DNA of 64,000 nucleotides. Origin: Ferruginibacter sp. Lineage in GTDB: Bacteria > Bacteroidota > Bacteroidia > Chitinophagales > Chitinophagaceae. The first letter of the stretch is position 1. The number at the start of each line of letters is the position of its first letter. The stretch lies in NCBI GenBank assembly GCA_025362235.1, contig JANYGZ010000050.1, positions 28,439 through 92,438 on the forward strand, in the 5' to 3' direction. Made by a program: the position numbers and the translations under genes. Below are positions 18,964 through 28,361 of this stretch, one piece after another. The notes beneath the pieces were generated by a model, which made no database searches, was not told the origin of the DNA, and worked only from the letters and a program-made list of their open reading frames with translations.

Positions 18964-20529
18964 ATGGATGAAGATTTACACAATATTGAAGATTTATTTC
19001 GAAATGGCCTTGAGGATAATGAGGAGTTGCCATCACCAAAACTGTGGAATAGTATAGATAATATGCTTGATAAGGACAACTTAATAAGTATTACAAAAAA
19101 GTATAGCAGCCTGAAGAAGGTAGCCGTGCTTTTGCTGTTTTTATTATTAGGCCTTGGTATTTATGAACTTAGTTACAGGCATACAACTGAGGCTGTAGCA
19201 AAAAGAAATAATAGCAAATCAAATACTGAAACAATAAATAAGGATAATATAACGGCATTATTGCCTGGTAGCCAGTCTCAAAAAAAAGCTGATTCAATAA
19301 ATATTAGTAACACAGCGATTAAAGATCAACTGGTATTGAATAGCGTTTCAAATACTTTAAGCCAAAAAGATAGCTACAATAAAAATATTTTGGTTGATAA
19401 TGCACTGGCAGATAAAATTATACCGGGCAATAAATCTAAACCGGATAATAAGAATGAACCAGAAAATAATGTAAACAGTAATGCCAATGCCGTTGCAGAT
19501 AACAATATTACTTCAAAAAACAAACAAGGAAAAAGCACAGGGCCTTCTTACAAAATACAAATACAAAATTCTACTCCTGTAGGAGCCCAACAGCAAACAG
19601 CCTTAAATAATGATCCTGAATTGAACAATCAACAAACACAATTATTAAAAAGACTGAACATAATACCTGTTGATAAAATTAGGATGCAGTTAAAAGATTC
19701 TGCTGGCACAGGAAAACTATTGCAACCAATTGCTGTCAATAAAATTTCTTTGCCCATTGAATCAAAAAATATTGTTGCAGTAAATACAAAGAATAAAGGC
19801 AGTAAACCATCGCGGTTTTCTGTAACACCTTTTTATTCTCCGGATATTGCCTGGTATCGTTTGCAGGAGGATAAGCCAGACAACCAGATTGATAATTCAG
19901 CAGAAATTGCAGAGAGTGAGCAGCATGAATTTTCTTCAACTGTAGGCGCATTAGTAGATTATAATCTAAATAAGCATTGGATTTTACAATCGGGACTTAC
20001 TTACTCAAATACAAGTATTATTGTACTGCCTAAAATCATTTTTGCACAATCAGATAACGCAGGCAGTATAAAATACCGTATCAATACCTCATCAGGTTAT
20101 GGTTATGTATTGCCCTCCTTTAGCAGTAATCCTATTATTGGCGATAGCTTATATGCCTTCACTACAACTCATACGCTAAATTATATCAATGTCCCTTTAG
20201 CAATAAAATATACTATTACAAAAGGAAAATTCAGTTTTAATGCAATGGCTGGCTTTTCCACCAACATTTTAACAGTAGGTAAAATTGAAACAACACTGAA
20301 GAAAGGCTTTAATAATGAATCGCAGGTAGTTGATAAATTATATGGGTTAAAAAATATTTATTTCAGCGGCTTAGTTGGCTTAGGGTTAGACTATAAATTC
20401 AATAAAAAAATGGCATTTAGTTTTGTGCCTACTTTAAGGTTTGCTTTAAACTCAATTAACAAGGATGCCCCCGTAAAATCATATCCCAACACTTTTGGGC
20501 TTGTATTGGGTTTAAAAATAGGGATATAA
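18964..20529 (+). CDS. membrane-anchored protein with C-terminal outer-membrane-type beta-barrel domain, paired with the ECF sigma factor
   Basis: The product is 521 residues from the ATG at 18964; a longer reading from TTG at 18943 overlaps the sigma gene and is less likely. An acidic cytoplasmic segment (residues 1-38, DEDLHNIEDLFRNGLED) precedes one membrane helix (about 42-62). Then comes a low-complexity Asn/Lys/Gln linker (about 65-270). The last 230 residues look like a PorT-type outer-membrane barrel domain (KFSFNAMAGFSTNILTVGK, SGLVGLGLDYKFNKKMAFSF, ending GLKIGI). The layout, cytoplasmic tail plus single helix plus periplasmic/barrel part beside an ECF sigma gene, suggests an anti-sigma-like sensor, but I see no recognised anti-sigma domain. 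Confidence 0.75.
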   Translation: MDEDLHNIEDLFRNGLEDNEELPSPKLWNSIDNMLDKDNLISITKKYSSLKKVAVLLLFLLLGLGIYELSYRHTTEAVAKRNNSKSNTETINKDNITALLPGSQSQKKADSINISNTAIKDQLVLNSVSNTLSQKDSYNKNILVDNALADKIIPGNKSKPDNKNEPENNVNSNANAVADNNITSKNKQGKSTGPSYKIQIQNSTPVGAQQQTALNNDPELNNQQTQLLKRLNIIPVDKIRMQLKDSAGTGKLLQPIAVNKISLPIESKNIVAVNTKNKGSKPSRFSVTPFYSPDIAWYRLQEDKPDNQIDNSAEIAESEQHEFSSTVGALVDYNLNKHWILQSGLTYSNTSIIVLPKIIFAQSDNAGSIKYRINTSSGYGYVLPSFSSNPIIGDSLYAFTTTHTLNYINVPLAIKYTITKGKFSFNAMAGFSTNILTVGKIETTLKKGFNNESQVVDKLYGLKNIYFSGLVGLGLDYKFNKKMAFSFVPTLRFALNSINKDAPVKSYPNTFGLVLGLKIGI

Positions 20530-20662
20530 AATGTTTAGCCGTTAAGAGGCATATTATAGAAATATGGGAATACATTTATTATTTAACCAAAACGGGCTGC
20601 CAATGATACCTGTTTCCAAGTGTTTACACCCCTTGACAAACTGTTTCTTAATATTATAATAA

Positions 20663-21356
20663 ATGGGTCTTTTACATTCTTTTGAAAACAGTGGTAATTG
20701 GTTGTTTAACCGTAGGGCCTGGCTGCCCGTTGTTTTATTTTTGCTGGCAGTGCCGGTAATTTTTATAACGGATTACAGTAAGATCGGCGCCAATGTAAAA
20801 TTATATACAGGTATAACCGCTGTTTTGGTAAGTTTTATTGGACCGTAGGTACAACTCCTAAAGGTACATCAGGCCGCAACACCGATGAGCAAATTGCAGG
20901 ATCTTTAAACTCAACCGGAATTTATTGTGTAGTCAGGCATCCACTGTATCTCGGGAATTATCTTATGTGGATTGGGATAGTAATTTATACCTTGAATTGG
21001 TACTTTGTTATAACTGTTTCGCTAATGTATTGGTTATATTATGAACGCATTATGTTTGCTGAAGAACGGTTTCTTGAACGCAAATTTGGGCAGGTCTATT
21101 AAAAGCACCTGCCTTTATTCCAAGCTTTTAGCATTTAGTAAAAGCATCCCTTCCATTCTCAATGACTACTGTTTTAAGAAGAGAATATCCGGGAGTATTG
21201 AATACTGTAATTGGATTTTTGTTTGTGAATGTATTACGATATAACGCAATAAATGGCAGATTTAAATTTTTTTGCATGGCAGGGGTATCTGCTGGGTGTT
21301 ACGCTGGTATTGGTTTTGATGCTTCGTACTTTAAAAAGAACTTGAAGGTTAAATGA
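20663..21356 (+). pseudogene. isoprenylcysteine carboxyl methyltransferase-like membrane methyltransferase, decayed
   Basis: Three frames have to be joined. Frame 1 from ATG 20663 gives an N-terminal membrane part (WLPVVLFLLAVPVIFI) and stops at 20848. A second frame then reads TVGTTPKGTSGRNTDEQIAG, YCVVRHPLYLGNYLMWIG and YERIMFAEERFLERKFGQVY, the SAM-binding signature of ICMT/PEMT-like methyltransferases, and stops at 21100-21102. A third frame reads KAPAFIPSF, has a TAG at 21129-21131, and ends with the C-terminal helices (VLRREYPGVLNTVIGFLF) at 21356. A few codons appear to be missing at each junction. The intact protein would methylate a lipid or lipid-linked group at the membrane. At least three separate lesions make sequencing error alone unlikely. 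Confidence 0.82.
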
Positions 21357-21835
21357 AGAAGGGCGTTCTTAAGCTTTTTTGACAGCAATTCTCATTGGCT
21401 CAAACATGACTTGTATTTCATTCTAAGGCTTAGAGCCGTTTATGCTTTTTATTTTTTGATAGCGGCTTTAGTTCTTTGTAGCATTATCGTTATGTCACTT
21501 GCCGACCTTGTCGGCATATAGATGTTACACTTGAATCGGGACTTGTACGGCATACTTTTTTGACTTTAAATATGCAATGGAATAAATATTTATTTAACTC
21601 AAACAGCTTCTGAATCATATGTTATTATTTATTGTATTACCTTGGTAATAAAATTCTGAGCAATTAAAAACCGGTTGAATTAATCAGTATATTTACTGTT
21701 GGTTTTTTATGAGTAATAATTGTTTTGTAAACCATAGAATTTCTTTACCCTCATCTGGGGAAAATATAGGTATCTATTTTTATAACGTTTTTTTATAATT
21801 AACTCAAACGGCTTTTAATTAAATCAAATAGAAAA
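21357..21835. other. 479-bp gene-free stretch with one GC hairpin
   Basis: No convincing coding sequence on either strand. A perfect 7-bp stem, TGCCGAC (21500-21506) and GTCGGCA (21510-21516) with a CTT loop, has no T tract. The motif AACTCAAACAGCTTCT at 21596-21611 recurs at 30140-30155 and, with two changes, at 21801-21816. The remainder is AT-rich and may hold the promoter of the UreE gene. Confidence 0.5.
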
Positions 21836-22336
21836 ATGCTCGTAACGGAAAAAATTGGAAACCTGGAATTATTTGCCATCATTAATAGAAATATTGATTA
21901 TGTATTGCTGAATTGGTATGAAACCAAAAAGAGGATGTTGCGTAAAAAGACAATAACAGGCAAGGTAATAATTATGAAATTTTTAGATGAACATCCACAA
22001 CTTACCGTTGGGGATGTTATTTATGAAGATGATTTTAATTTAATTGCCATTGATATTAAAGAATGCAATGCTATTATTATCCGCCCAAGATCGATACATG
22101 AGATGGTGGCAGTTTGTTATGAAATTGGCAATAAACATTTGCCCCTGTTTTACCAGGATGACGAGATTTTAACTCCATATGAAGCCCCATTATTTAAATC
22201 ATTTAGAGTTTCAGGATATGCCGTAGAACAGGCAAAAAGGAAATTAATAAAACCTTTGAAAACTACCCTCCCATATAGCAAAAGTAGTAATAGTTTATTT
22301 AAAAGGATAAAGAAACTGGCAAATGGTACTGAATGA
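21836..22336 (+). CDS. ureE: UreE-like urease accessory nickel metallochaperone, orphan
   Basis: A 166-residue protein that matches UreE throughout: the N-terminal domain (1-75, MLVTEKIGNLELFAIINRN) and the C-terminal metallochaperone domain (about 78-145) with IIIRPRSIHEMVAVCYEIGN and the GNKH motif holding the interface metal ligand, His101, followed by LPLFYQDDEILTPYEAPLF. The usual histidine-rich tail is absent; the end is basic (KSSNSLFKRIKKLANG). UreE delivers Ni to apo-urease together with UreD, UreF and UreG. No urease structural or accessory gene is visible within the window on either side, which is unusual. It either serves a urease encoded elsewhere or another nickel protein. Confidence 0.85.
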   Translation: MLVTEKIGNLELFAIINRNIDYVLLNWYETKKRMLRKKTITGKVIIMKFLDEHPQLTVGDVIYEDDFNLIAIDIKECNAIIIRPRSIHEMVAVCYEIGNKHLPLFYQDDEILTPYEAPLFKSFRVSGYAVEQAKRKLIKPLKTTLPYSKSSNSLFKRIKKLANGTE

Positions 22337-22585
22337 GTATAGATTTATTATGGTTATTAATTGCCCGCTATCAACTGGCCTATTGGTGGAAATGTATATT
22401 TGGGATCAGTAAAAAAATTGTTTTCAATCAGGTTAATTGAATATAAAAAGAGATGAGAGAGAAAATGCAAAATTATTATTGTGTTATGTTATTTATAGTT
22501 CGTTAGTGCTAAAGAATTATGCCTATACATTTACACCCTGTAAAAATTAAAGATTTATTTACTACCAAATAATTGAATTAATTAG

Positions 22586-23152
22586 TTGGAAAACATTATT
22601 TACTTATTGTCCCATTACCGGTATGTAATCTTACTGCCGCTGGCAATTGTAGAAGGGCCAATAATAGCCATCATTGTTGGTATGTTATGTACCAAAGGTT
22701 TTTTTAATCCGGCATATGCTTATGCTGTTATTGTTTTTGGAGATTTAATTGGCGATTCAATTGTATACATGCTGGGGCGATGGGGGAAGTCAAAGTTTTT
22801 ACGAAAAGTCAGCAGGCGGCTTGGCTTTACTGATGCTAAAATGGACAGTGCCAGGATTTTTTTTGAAGCTAATCCCAATAAAACAATTTCCTTATCAAAA
22901 GTAGTATTGGGTGTTGGGGTAGCTGGTATTTTTATGGCCGGTAATGCCAAAGTACCCTACAATAAATTTATAAGTATTTGCCTGGTAACATCGGCCCTGC
23001 AATATATTGTTTACATCGGTATAGGATTACTGTTCGGGCAGGCATACATCCAGATCAACCATTACCTTAACTATTTTGCCTCTTTTTCCATTATTGCAGC
23101 TATCGCACTTCTTTTATTCTTTTTTATTAAATCAAAACTCAAAAAAATATGA
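22586..23152 (+). CDS. DedA/VTT-domain membrane protein
   Basis: A 188-residue inner-membrane protein with the VTT (SNARE-associated, DedA) domain. It has an N-terminal re-entrant segment VEGPIIAIIVGMLCTKG, then FGDLIGDSIVYMLGRWGKSKFL and FFEANPNKTISLSKVVLGVG, and two C-terminal helices with a Lys-rich tail. DedA proteins are flippases or scramblases for phospholipids or undecaprenyl phosphate. No ATG is available before residue 33, so TTG at 22586 is chosen; it preserves the first helix. The stop overlaps the following glycosyltransferase start by 4 bp (ATGA), so the two are translationally coupled and may work on the same lipid-linked sugar. Confidence 0.85.
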   Translation: MENIIYLLSHYRYVILLPLAIVEGPIIAIIVGMLCTKGFFNPAYAYAVIVFGDLIGDSIVYMLGRWGKSKFLRKVSRRLGFTDAKMDSARIFFEANPNKTISLSKVVLGVGVAGIFMAGNAKVPYNKFISICLVTSALQYIVYIGIGLLFGQAYIQINHYLNYFASFSIIAAIALLLFFFIKSKLKKI

Positions 23153-24366
23153 AAATCCTGTTTGTATCTGAAACTTATTACCCGCATTTAAACGGTGTAT
23201 ATTATTTTGTTTGCCGTGTTGCACCATTGCTTCAGGAAAAAGGGCACCAGGTAGCAGTAATTGCACCATCGGAAAATATTCATTTCTCTAAAAAGAAGAT
23301 AAATGATATTGATGTGTATGTAATGCCGTCGTTACCACTATTATATTATCCCAAACTGCGTTTCCCCATTCCGGTATTGCTTCAATCACGGATCAGGGAT
23401 TTAATAAACGAATTTAAACCCGATGTAATACATATCCAGGATCATTTTATTTTATCCAAAGCCGTGGTTGAAGTAAACAAAAAATTAAAAATTCCCATCG
23501 TTGGCACCAATCATTTTATGCCGGAAAACCTTACTTCACTTTTTAAAAATGCTGCAATAAAGAAGATAGTTGAAAATTTTATGTGGTCAAGGTTTTCTTA
23601 TGTTTTTAACCAGGTATTATTAGTAACAACTCCTACAGAAACCGGTACCCGTCTAATTCGCCCTAAATTAAATACCAGTGTTGTTGCAATTTCCAGCGGG
23701 ATAAATATGGACGAGTATAATCCTTTGGGTAATACGGATGCGCTAAAAGAAAAATACAACTTACCTGATAAGCCTGTATTGTTATACGTTGGCAGGCTTG
23801 ATCCGGAAAAAAGAATTGAAGAAATATTACAGGCTGTTGCAGTAGCGTTGAAGAAAGTTGATTTTTACTTTGTTGTTGTGGGCAAAGGTGTAAGAAAATC
23901 AGCACTGGAGAACCTGGCTATAGAATTAGGTATTAACGACAGGGTAATTTTTACCGGTTTTGTACCAGATAAAGACCTGCCCTATTTTTATAAATTCAGC
24001 CAATGTTTTATAATAGCCAGCAGGGCTGAACTTTTAAGCCTGGTAACTTTGCAGGCAATGGCTTCCGGCTTACCTGTGATTGCAGTAAATGCGGGTGCGT
24101 TAGGAGAACTTGTGCATGATACAATAAACGGATATCTATTTAACCCCGGGGATACTGACACCATTGTTAAAGGTTTAATCAACATTTTTACTGAAGATAG
24201 CCTTTGCCAGAAAATGTCCGAAAAAAGCCTGGAATACAGCCTCCAGCATGATATACATAAAATTGTAGATTCATTTGAAAGATTATATAAGGGTTATTAT
24301 ACCAAAGAAATTATCACAAAAAACAATAGGGCGCTACAGAACGAGGTTATCGTTAAATTTCATTAA
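23149..24366 (+). CDS. glycosyltransferase family 4 protein
   Basis: A 405-residue GT-B glycosyltransferase of GT4 type. The N-terminal Rossmann half begins MKILFVSETYYPHLNGVYYFV (a GGV-type loop variant) and has PDVIHIQDHF and IPIVGTNHFMPENL; the C-terminal half has LLYVGRLDPEKRIEEILQAV, VVVGKGVRKSALENLA, GFVPDKDLPYFYKF and ASRAELLSLVTLQAMASGLP, the EX7E-like element that binds the nucleotide sugar. The enzyme should be cytoplasmic or membrane-associated and retain anomeric configuration. The arrangement resembles diglucosyl-diacylglycerol or GPI-like PimB/CotSA proteins, but donor and acceptor cannot be read. It overlaps the DedA gene by 4 bp. Confidence 0.92.
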   Translation: MKILFVSETYYPHLNGVYYFVCRVAPLLQEKGHQVAVIAPSENIHFSKKKINDIDVYVMPSLPLLYYPKLRFPIPVLLQSRIRDLINEFKPDVIHIQDHFILSKAVVEVNKKLKIPIVGTNHFMPENLTSLFKNAAIKKIVENFMWSRFSYVFNQVLLVTTPTETGTRLIRPKLNTSVVAISSGINMDEYNPLGNTDALKEKYNLPDKPVLLYVGRLDPEKRIEEILQAVAVALKKVDFYFVVVGKGVRKSALENLAIELGINDRVIFTGFVPDKDLPYFYKFSQCFIIASRAELLSLVTLQAMASGLPVIAVNAGALGELVHDTINGYLFNPGDTDTIVKGLINIFTEDSLCQKMSEKSLEYSLQHDIHKIVDSFERLYKGYYTKEIITKNNRALQNEVIVKFH

Positions 24367-24460
24367 TATACTTTTTATGTCTCTCGTAAAAAAATGGAAT
24401 TTATTTTTTAAGCGGTGGATTATTTCCTGTAATAATACAACTATTCAAAAATTGTAAGTT

Positions 24461-24742
24461 TTGAAATATGAAAAAATAGATTTAAAAAATGATGAAACAA
24501 CAAAATTGCCTGTTAGAGAATTTGAGCAAGATGTTGCACAAGTTTCTCAAGACGGTTATGATCTCTCCATTTTGAAGGAATTGTACGATTCTGTAGAGCA
24601 AAAGGCAGCCATACGGGATAAAGTATTTGTAATTCTGATGGATTATGAAATTCCACATCCTGTAAAAATGCTGATAGCAGAGCTGCTTAAACATAAAAAA
24701 AGTATACTTTTTTTTAAACCACTACTACAGAAGGTTGAATAA
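24461..24742 (+). CDS. small hypothetical protein
   Basis: An open frame of 93 residues, starting from TTG at 24461 (no in-frame ATG before the conserved-looking part). The sequence is charged at the N terminus and helical later (ILKELYDSVEQKAAIRDKVF, then HPVKMLIAELLKHKKSILFF). No family recognised and no signal peptide. It lies 95 bp after the glycosyltransferase in the same direction. Codon use is ordinary for the region, so it may be real, but the start is uncertain. Confidence 0.45.
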   Translation: MKYEKIDLKNDETTKLPVREFEQDVAQVSQDGYDLSILKELYDSVEQKAAIRDKVFVILMDYEIPHPVKMLIAELLKHKKSILFFKPLLQKVE

Positions 24743-24951
24743 AAAAAGAAACAGCTCGAAATAACAAACTGTTAGCGGATCAAATAACTGATAGCGATAA
24801 TACAGTAATATCTTTCTCAAAAAATATTTTCACAGTTACCCAACCAATTATTCAATCAGCCCCTACTATTTAAGAAAGTAATTTGTATGAAACAATTCTA
24901 CATAAATTTCGGTACTAACAGTGAATATTTATTAAACAATTAAACAAAAAA

Positions 24952-25458
24952 ATGAAGACTATCAGTTTTAAAACATTTAATTCAATTGCAACAGTAATTT
25001 TAATGCTATTGTTAGCATTTGTTTTTTCTATTTCTTTTTCTTCCTGCGAAAAAGCAGATGTTGCAACTACTACCACCACTTTGCGGACAAAGGAAATTAT
25101 TTTAAATTCAACAAGCGGGAACTTACAATCCGGTAAAGCTGTTATTGCAGAAAATGCCGACCACTCTTTTAATGTAAATATCACTTTGCAGAATACCGTA
25201 AAAGATACAGTAATGGTAATGCATATACACAATGGCAGCATTACTTCGCCCGGATCAATCGCTATTCCTTTAACCAATATTACGGGCACAGGCGGGCAGG
25301 CAACAGGTACTACCTTAAACATAACAACAGCCCTATCAGCAACCGGAACAATTGTGCCTGTTACTTACGAAAATATTATTACTTACGCCGGTTATTTTGA
25401 TATTCATTACAGTGCAAAACAAATAACCAAAGTAGTTGCCAACGGCAATATTAAGTAA
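24952..25458 (+). CDS. CHRD-domain-like lipoprotein
   Basis: A 168-residue lipoprotein: a long hydrophobic leader ends in the lipobox FSSC with Cys32. The mature part resembles a CHRD domain: an N-terminal strand KEIILNSTSGNLQSGKAVI, the histidine pair VMVMHIHNGSITSPGSIAI, GTGGQATGTT, and the closing YAGYFDIHYSAK. CHRD domains are beta-sandwich modules found in chordin and in many bacterial surface proteins; their ligand is mostly unknown. The gene is followed after 17 bp by another small lipoprotein and shares its direction, so both are probably one unit upstream of the TonB-receptor operon. Confidence 0.78.
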   Translation: MKTISFKTFNSIATVILMLLLAFVFSISFSSCEKADVATTTTTLRTKEIILNSTSGNLQSGKAVIAENADHSFNVNITLQNTVKDTVMVMHIHNGSITSPGSIAIPLTNITGTGGQATGTTLNITTALSATGTIVPVTYENIITYAGYFDIHYSAKQITKVVANGNIK

Positions 25459-25475
25459 CTATAAAATTTTGAAAC

Positions 25476-25862
25476 ATGAAAAAAATATTTCTAATATCCT
25501 TCATAGCTGCGGCTATTTTATTTTCCTGTAGTAAAGAAGGGGAACAAAATACAGAAAACCAAAATACAGAAAACCTTTGCCCTGTAGTAGAGGCTAGTAC
25601 TGTGCCACAGGTAGTTAAAGATTCATTTGCAGTAAGGTATCCTGCAACTATTGTAACAACCTGGTTTTATAAAGACAGTTCAAGTTATTGCGCTCTATTT
25701 ACTGAATCTGGAGTAGAAAAACTGGCACATTTTAATACCAACGGAACCTTTATAAAAGAAGAAGTAGAAATGCATCAGGAAGGTGAACACCAGGATAGTA
25801 CAGTAACCGGCGGTAAGCCAACCACCGGCTGCGAATGTGAAGTACATAAAGAAGGTGATTAA
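25476..25862 (+). CDS. small Cys-containing lipoprotein, PepSY-like
   Basis: A 128-residue lipoprotein with lipobox LFSC (Cys18). After a Glu/Asn/Thr-rich linker, VPQVVKDSFAVRYPATIVTT and WFYKDSSSYCALFTESGVEK, then LAHFNTNGTFIKEEVE, match one half of a PepSY-like repeat (compare the protein at 8425). The tail is acidic and holds Cys and His residues (MHQEGEHQDS, TTGCECEVHKEGD) that could bind a metal. This is inference; no metal-binding family is recognised. It follows the CHRD-like gene by 17 bp and is closed by a terminator-like fold. Confidence 0.7.
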   Translation: MKKIFLISFIAAAILFSCSKEGEQNTENQNTENLCPVVEASTVPQVVKDSFAVRYPATIVTTWFYKDSSSYCALFTESGVEKLAHFNTNGTFIKEEVEMHQEGEHQDSTVTGGKPTTGCECEVHKEGD

Positions 25863-25890
25863 CCATTTTCATAAACTGAGGGTTTATGTT

Positions 25891-25932
25891 TAAGGCCCCT
25901 TGTTCTTCATTGCGGGGGGCTATTTTATTTTA
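25891..25932 (+). terminator. probable rho-independent terminator after the two lipoproteins
   Basis: TAAGGCCCC (from 25891) can pair with GGGGGGCT (25913-25921) around a loop, followed by TATTTTATTTTA. It starts 28 bp past the stop codon at 25860-25862. Confidence 0.55.
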
Positions 25933-26053
25933 ATGCCCATGAAAAAAATTATACTGGCTATGCAACTTGTAAAACACATTGTAATTGTCCTTACTTCAAA
26001 TACATATTACATCAGTAGCAATATTTTATAAAATACTTACTTAAGTACAGTTA

Positions 26054-28351
26054 ATGAAACAAAAAATATTCCTGCTGTTTTTATCTGCATTGCCATTTTT
26101 TGCAATGGCTCAAAAAAAAATTACTGTCAGTGGTTATGTAAAAGATGTAAAGACAGGAGAAGCATTGATAAGTGCCAGCGTGTATATCAGTAACGAAAAA
26201 AGAGGTACTACCACTAATTCGTATGGTTTTTACTCCATCTCTGTAACGCAGGCAGATTCTATTGGTATTGTTATTTCTTACCAGGGTTATACACCGCAGC
26301 TATTTACTGTAAGTGGCTTCACTGACCAAACACTGGACTATAATTTGCTGGAAAAGCCAAATGATTTAAATGAGGTGATTGTAAGTTCTGCCAGAAATAA
26401 CAATAATATCAGCAAAGTAAGAATGAGTGTAATAAATATCCCGATGAAACAGATTAAAGCCCTGCCCGCAATTGCCGGCGAAACGGATATTTTAAAAATT
26501 CTGCAGTTGCTCCCGGGTGTACAGTCGGGTAAGGAGGGTACAACAGGGTTTTATGTACGTGGAGGCAATAGCGACCAAAACTTAGTGCAGCTTGATGAGG
26601 CAACTGTTTATAATCCCAATCACCTTTTTGGGTTATTCAGCACGTTTAATACCAATGCCATTAATAGTGTTACATTAATAAAAGGTGGTTTCCCGGCGCA
26701 ATATGGCGGAAGATTAAGCTCAATTCTGGATGTAACTATGAAGGAGGGGAATAAGAAAAAATTCAGCGGAGAAGGGGGCATCGGTACAATCTCGGTTAAT
26801 CTTACATTAGAAGGCCCCATAAAAAAAAATAAATCTTCTTATATCATTTCTGCAAGAAGGACATTTTTTGATTTAATTACTAAAACTGTTATCCCTAAAA
26901 ATAAAAATAATACCACCTATTCTTTTTATGATATTAATGGAAAAGTAAATTTTGAACTGGGTAAAAAAGATAAACTCTACCTGAGTTTTTTTACAGGGTT
27001 GGATGATGCAAAATATGCCGGGGCAAGCAGCCTAAACTATAAGATTAATTTTGGCAACAGTACTGCAATAGCAAGATGGAATCATTTATTCAATAATAAA
27101 TTATTCAGCAACACTTCTTTTATTTATAATGATTATCATTTAAGCCTTCTTACTACGCAGGATAAATATTACTCACAGTTGTATACCGGGATAAAAGATG
27201 TAAACTTCAAAACAGATTTTAGTTATTTCCCCTCATCTTCACATTCAATTAAAGCAGGGTTCAACTATGCTTACAGTACTTTGTTTCCCTCAACTACCTC
27301 TGCTAAAGTACCCCGAAGCGGCAATATCAATAAACCTAATTTAGACAGCATTGAAAAACAATATTCTTCTATTGTTGCATTTTATATTAATGACGATATA
27401 ACGGTATCAGAAAAACTGGGTACAAGTTTGGGTGTGAGGGTTCCTGTATTTATTAAGTCGGATATTACCTATACAACAGTTGAACCAAGGGCAACGATTA
27501 AGTACCAGCTGGATGACGCCACTTCGATAAAAGTGGCATACACCATAATGAACCAGTTTCAGCATTTGGTACCCAGCAGTACAGCGTCATTACCAACCGA
27601 TATCTGGATAAGCAGCAGCAGAATTGTGAAACCGCAAACAAGTCAGCAAATAGCATTGGGGCTATTCAAAAATTTTAAGGATAATGTTTATGAAGCCAGT
27701 ATTGAGGGGTATTACAAAACTATGAATAACCAGGTACTTTTTAAAGAAGGCGCACAATCTATACAACAGACAGCTATTGACACCAAATTGACTTTTGGCA
27801 ACGGCCAAAGTTATGGAGCAGAATTATTTGTAAAGAAAAATGCGGGGAAGTTAACGGGATGGGTATCGTACACTTTATCCTGGGCGTATCAACAATTTGA
27901 TTCATTAAACTATGGTAAGCAATTTCCTTTTGCATACGATAAAAGACATAACCTTTCAATAGTTGCCATATTAGATTTAACAAAAAAATGGACTTTGTCA
28001 GCAGCTTTTGTATTTACTTCAGGAGGTGCATATACACTGCCAACCGGAAGGGCTGGTGTTTATGGTGATGGCTCTTTATATGATGGGACTTATAACGATT
28101 ATACCGCAAGAAATAATTACCGGTACCGTGATTATAACCGCCTTGATTTAAGTGCCAGGTACCACTGGGCTTCTAAAATATTTGGCAAAAAATACCAGTC
28201 GGAGTTAGTGATAAGTGTATATAATATTTATAACCGCAGCAACCCATATTTTATTTACTTAACAAAGGACCCGGTAACTAAAAATATTAAGGTAATACAA
28301 GTATCCCTGCTGCCAATAATTCCAGGCATCAGTTACAATTTTAAATTTTAA
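26054..28351 (+). CDS. TonB-dependent receptor with carboxypeptidase-regulatory-like domain
   Basis: A 765-residue outer-membrane receptor. Signal peptide (1-19, AMAQ), then a CarboxypepD_reg-like sandwich (about 22-110: ITVSGYVKDVKTGEALISAS, SISVTQADSIGIVISYQGY). The plug follows with KQIKALPAIAGETDILKILQ, LLPGVQSGKEGTTGFYVRGG and VQLDEATVYNPNHLFGLFST, and a 22-strand barrel region closes the protein, ending in ISYNFKF with a terminal Phe. It lacks the long SusC extensions, so it imports something other than a SusD-bound glycan. It is followed after 10 bp by a DUF4249 lipoprotein, the usual partner for this receptor class, then by a PAP2 phosphatase, making a three-gene operon. The substrate is unknown. 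Confidence 0.93.
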   Translation: MKQKIFLLFLSALPFFAMAQKKITVSGYVKDVKTGEALISASVYISNEKRGTTTNSYGFYSISVTQADSIGIVISYQGYTPQLFTVSGFTDQTLDYNLLEKPNDLNEVIVSSARNNNNISKVRMSVINIPMKQIKALPAIAGETDILKILQLLPGVQSGKEGTTGFYVRGGNSDQNLVQLDEATVYNPNHLFGLFSTFNTNAINSVTLIKGGFPAQYGGRLSSILDVTMKEGNKKKFSGEGGIGTISVNLTLEGPIKKNKSSYIISARRTFFDLITKTVIPKNKNNTTYSFYDINGKVNFELGKKDKLYLSFFTGLDDAKYAGASSLNYKINFGNSTAIARWNHLFNNKLFSNTSFIYNDYHLSLLTTQDKYYSQLYTGIKDVNFKTDFSYFPSSSHSIKAGFNYAYSTLFPSTTSAKVPRSGNINKPNLDSIEKQYSSIVAFYINDDITVSEKLGTSLGVRVPVFIKSDITYTTVEPRATIKYQLDDATSIKVAYTIMNQFQHLVPSSTASLPTDIWISSSRIVKPQTSQQIALGLFKNFKDNVYEASIEGYYKTMNNQVLFKEGAQSIQQTAIDTKLTFGNGQSYGAELFVKKNAGKLTGWVSYTLSWAYQQFDSLNYGKQFPFAYDKRHNLSIVAILDLTKKWTLSAAFVFTSGGAYTLPTGRAGVYGDGSLYDGTYNDYTARNNYRYRDYNRLDLSARYHWASKIFGKKYQSELVISVYNIYNRSNPYFIYLTKDPVTKNIKVIQVSLLPIIPGISYNFKF

Positions 28352-28361
28352 AATATCCTGA

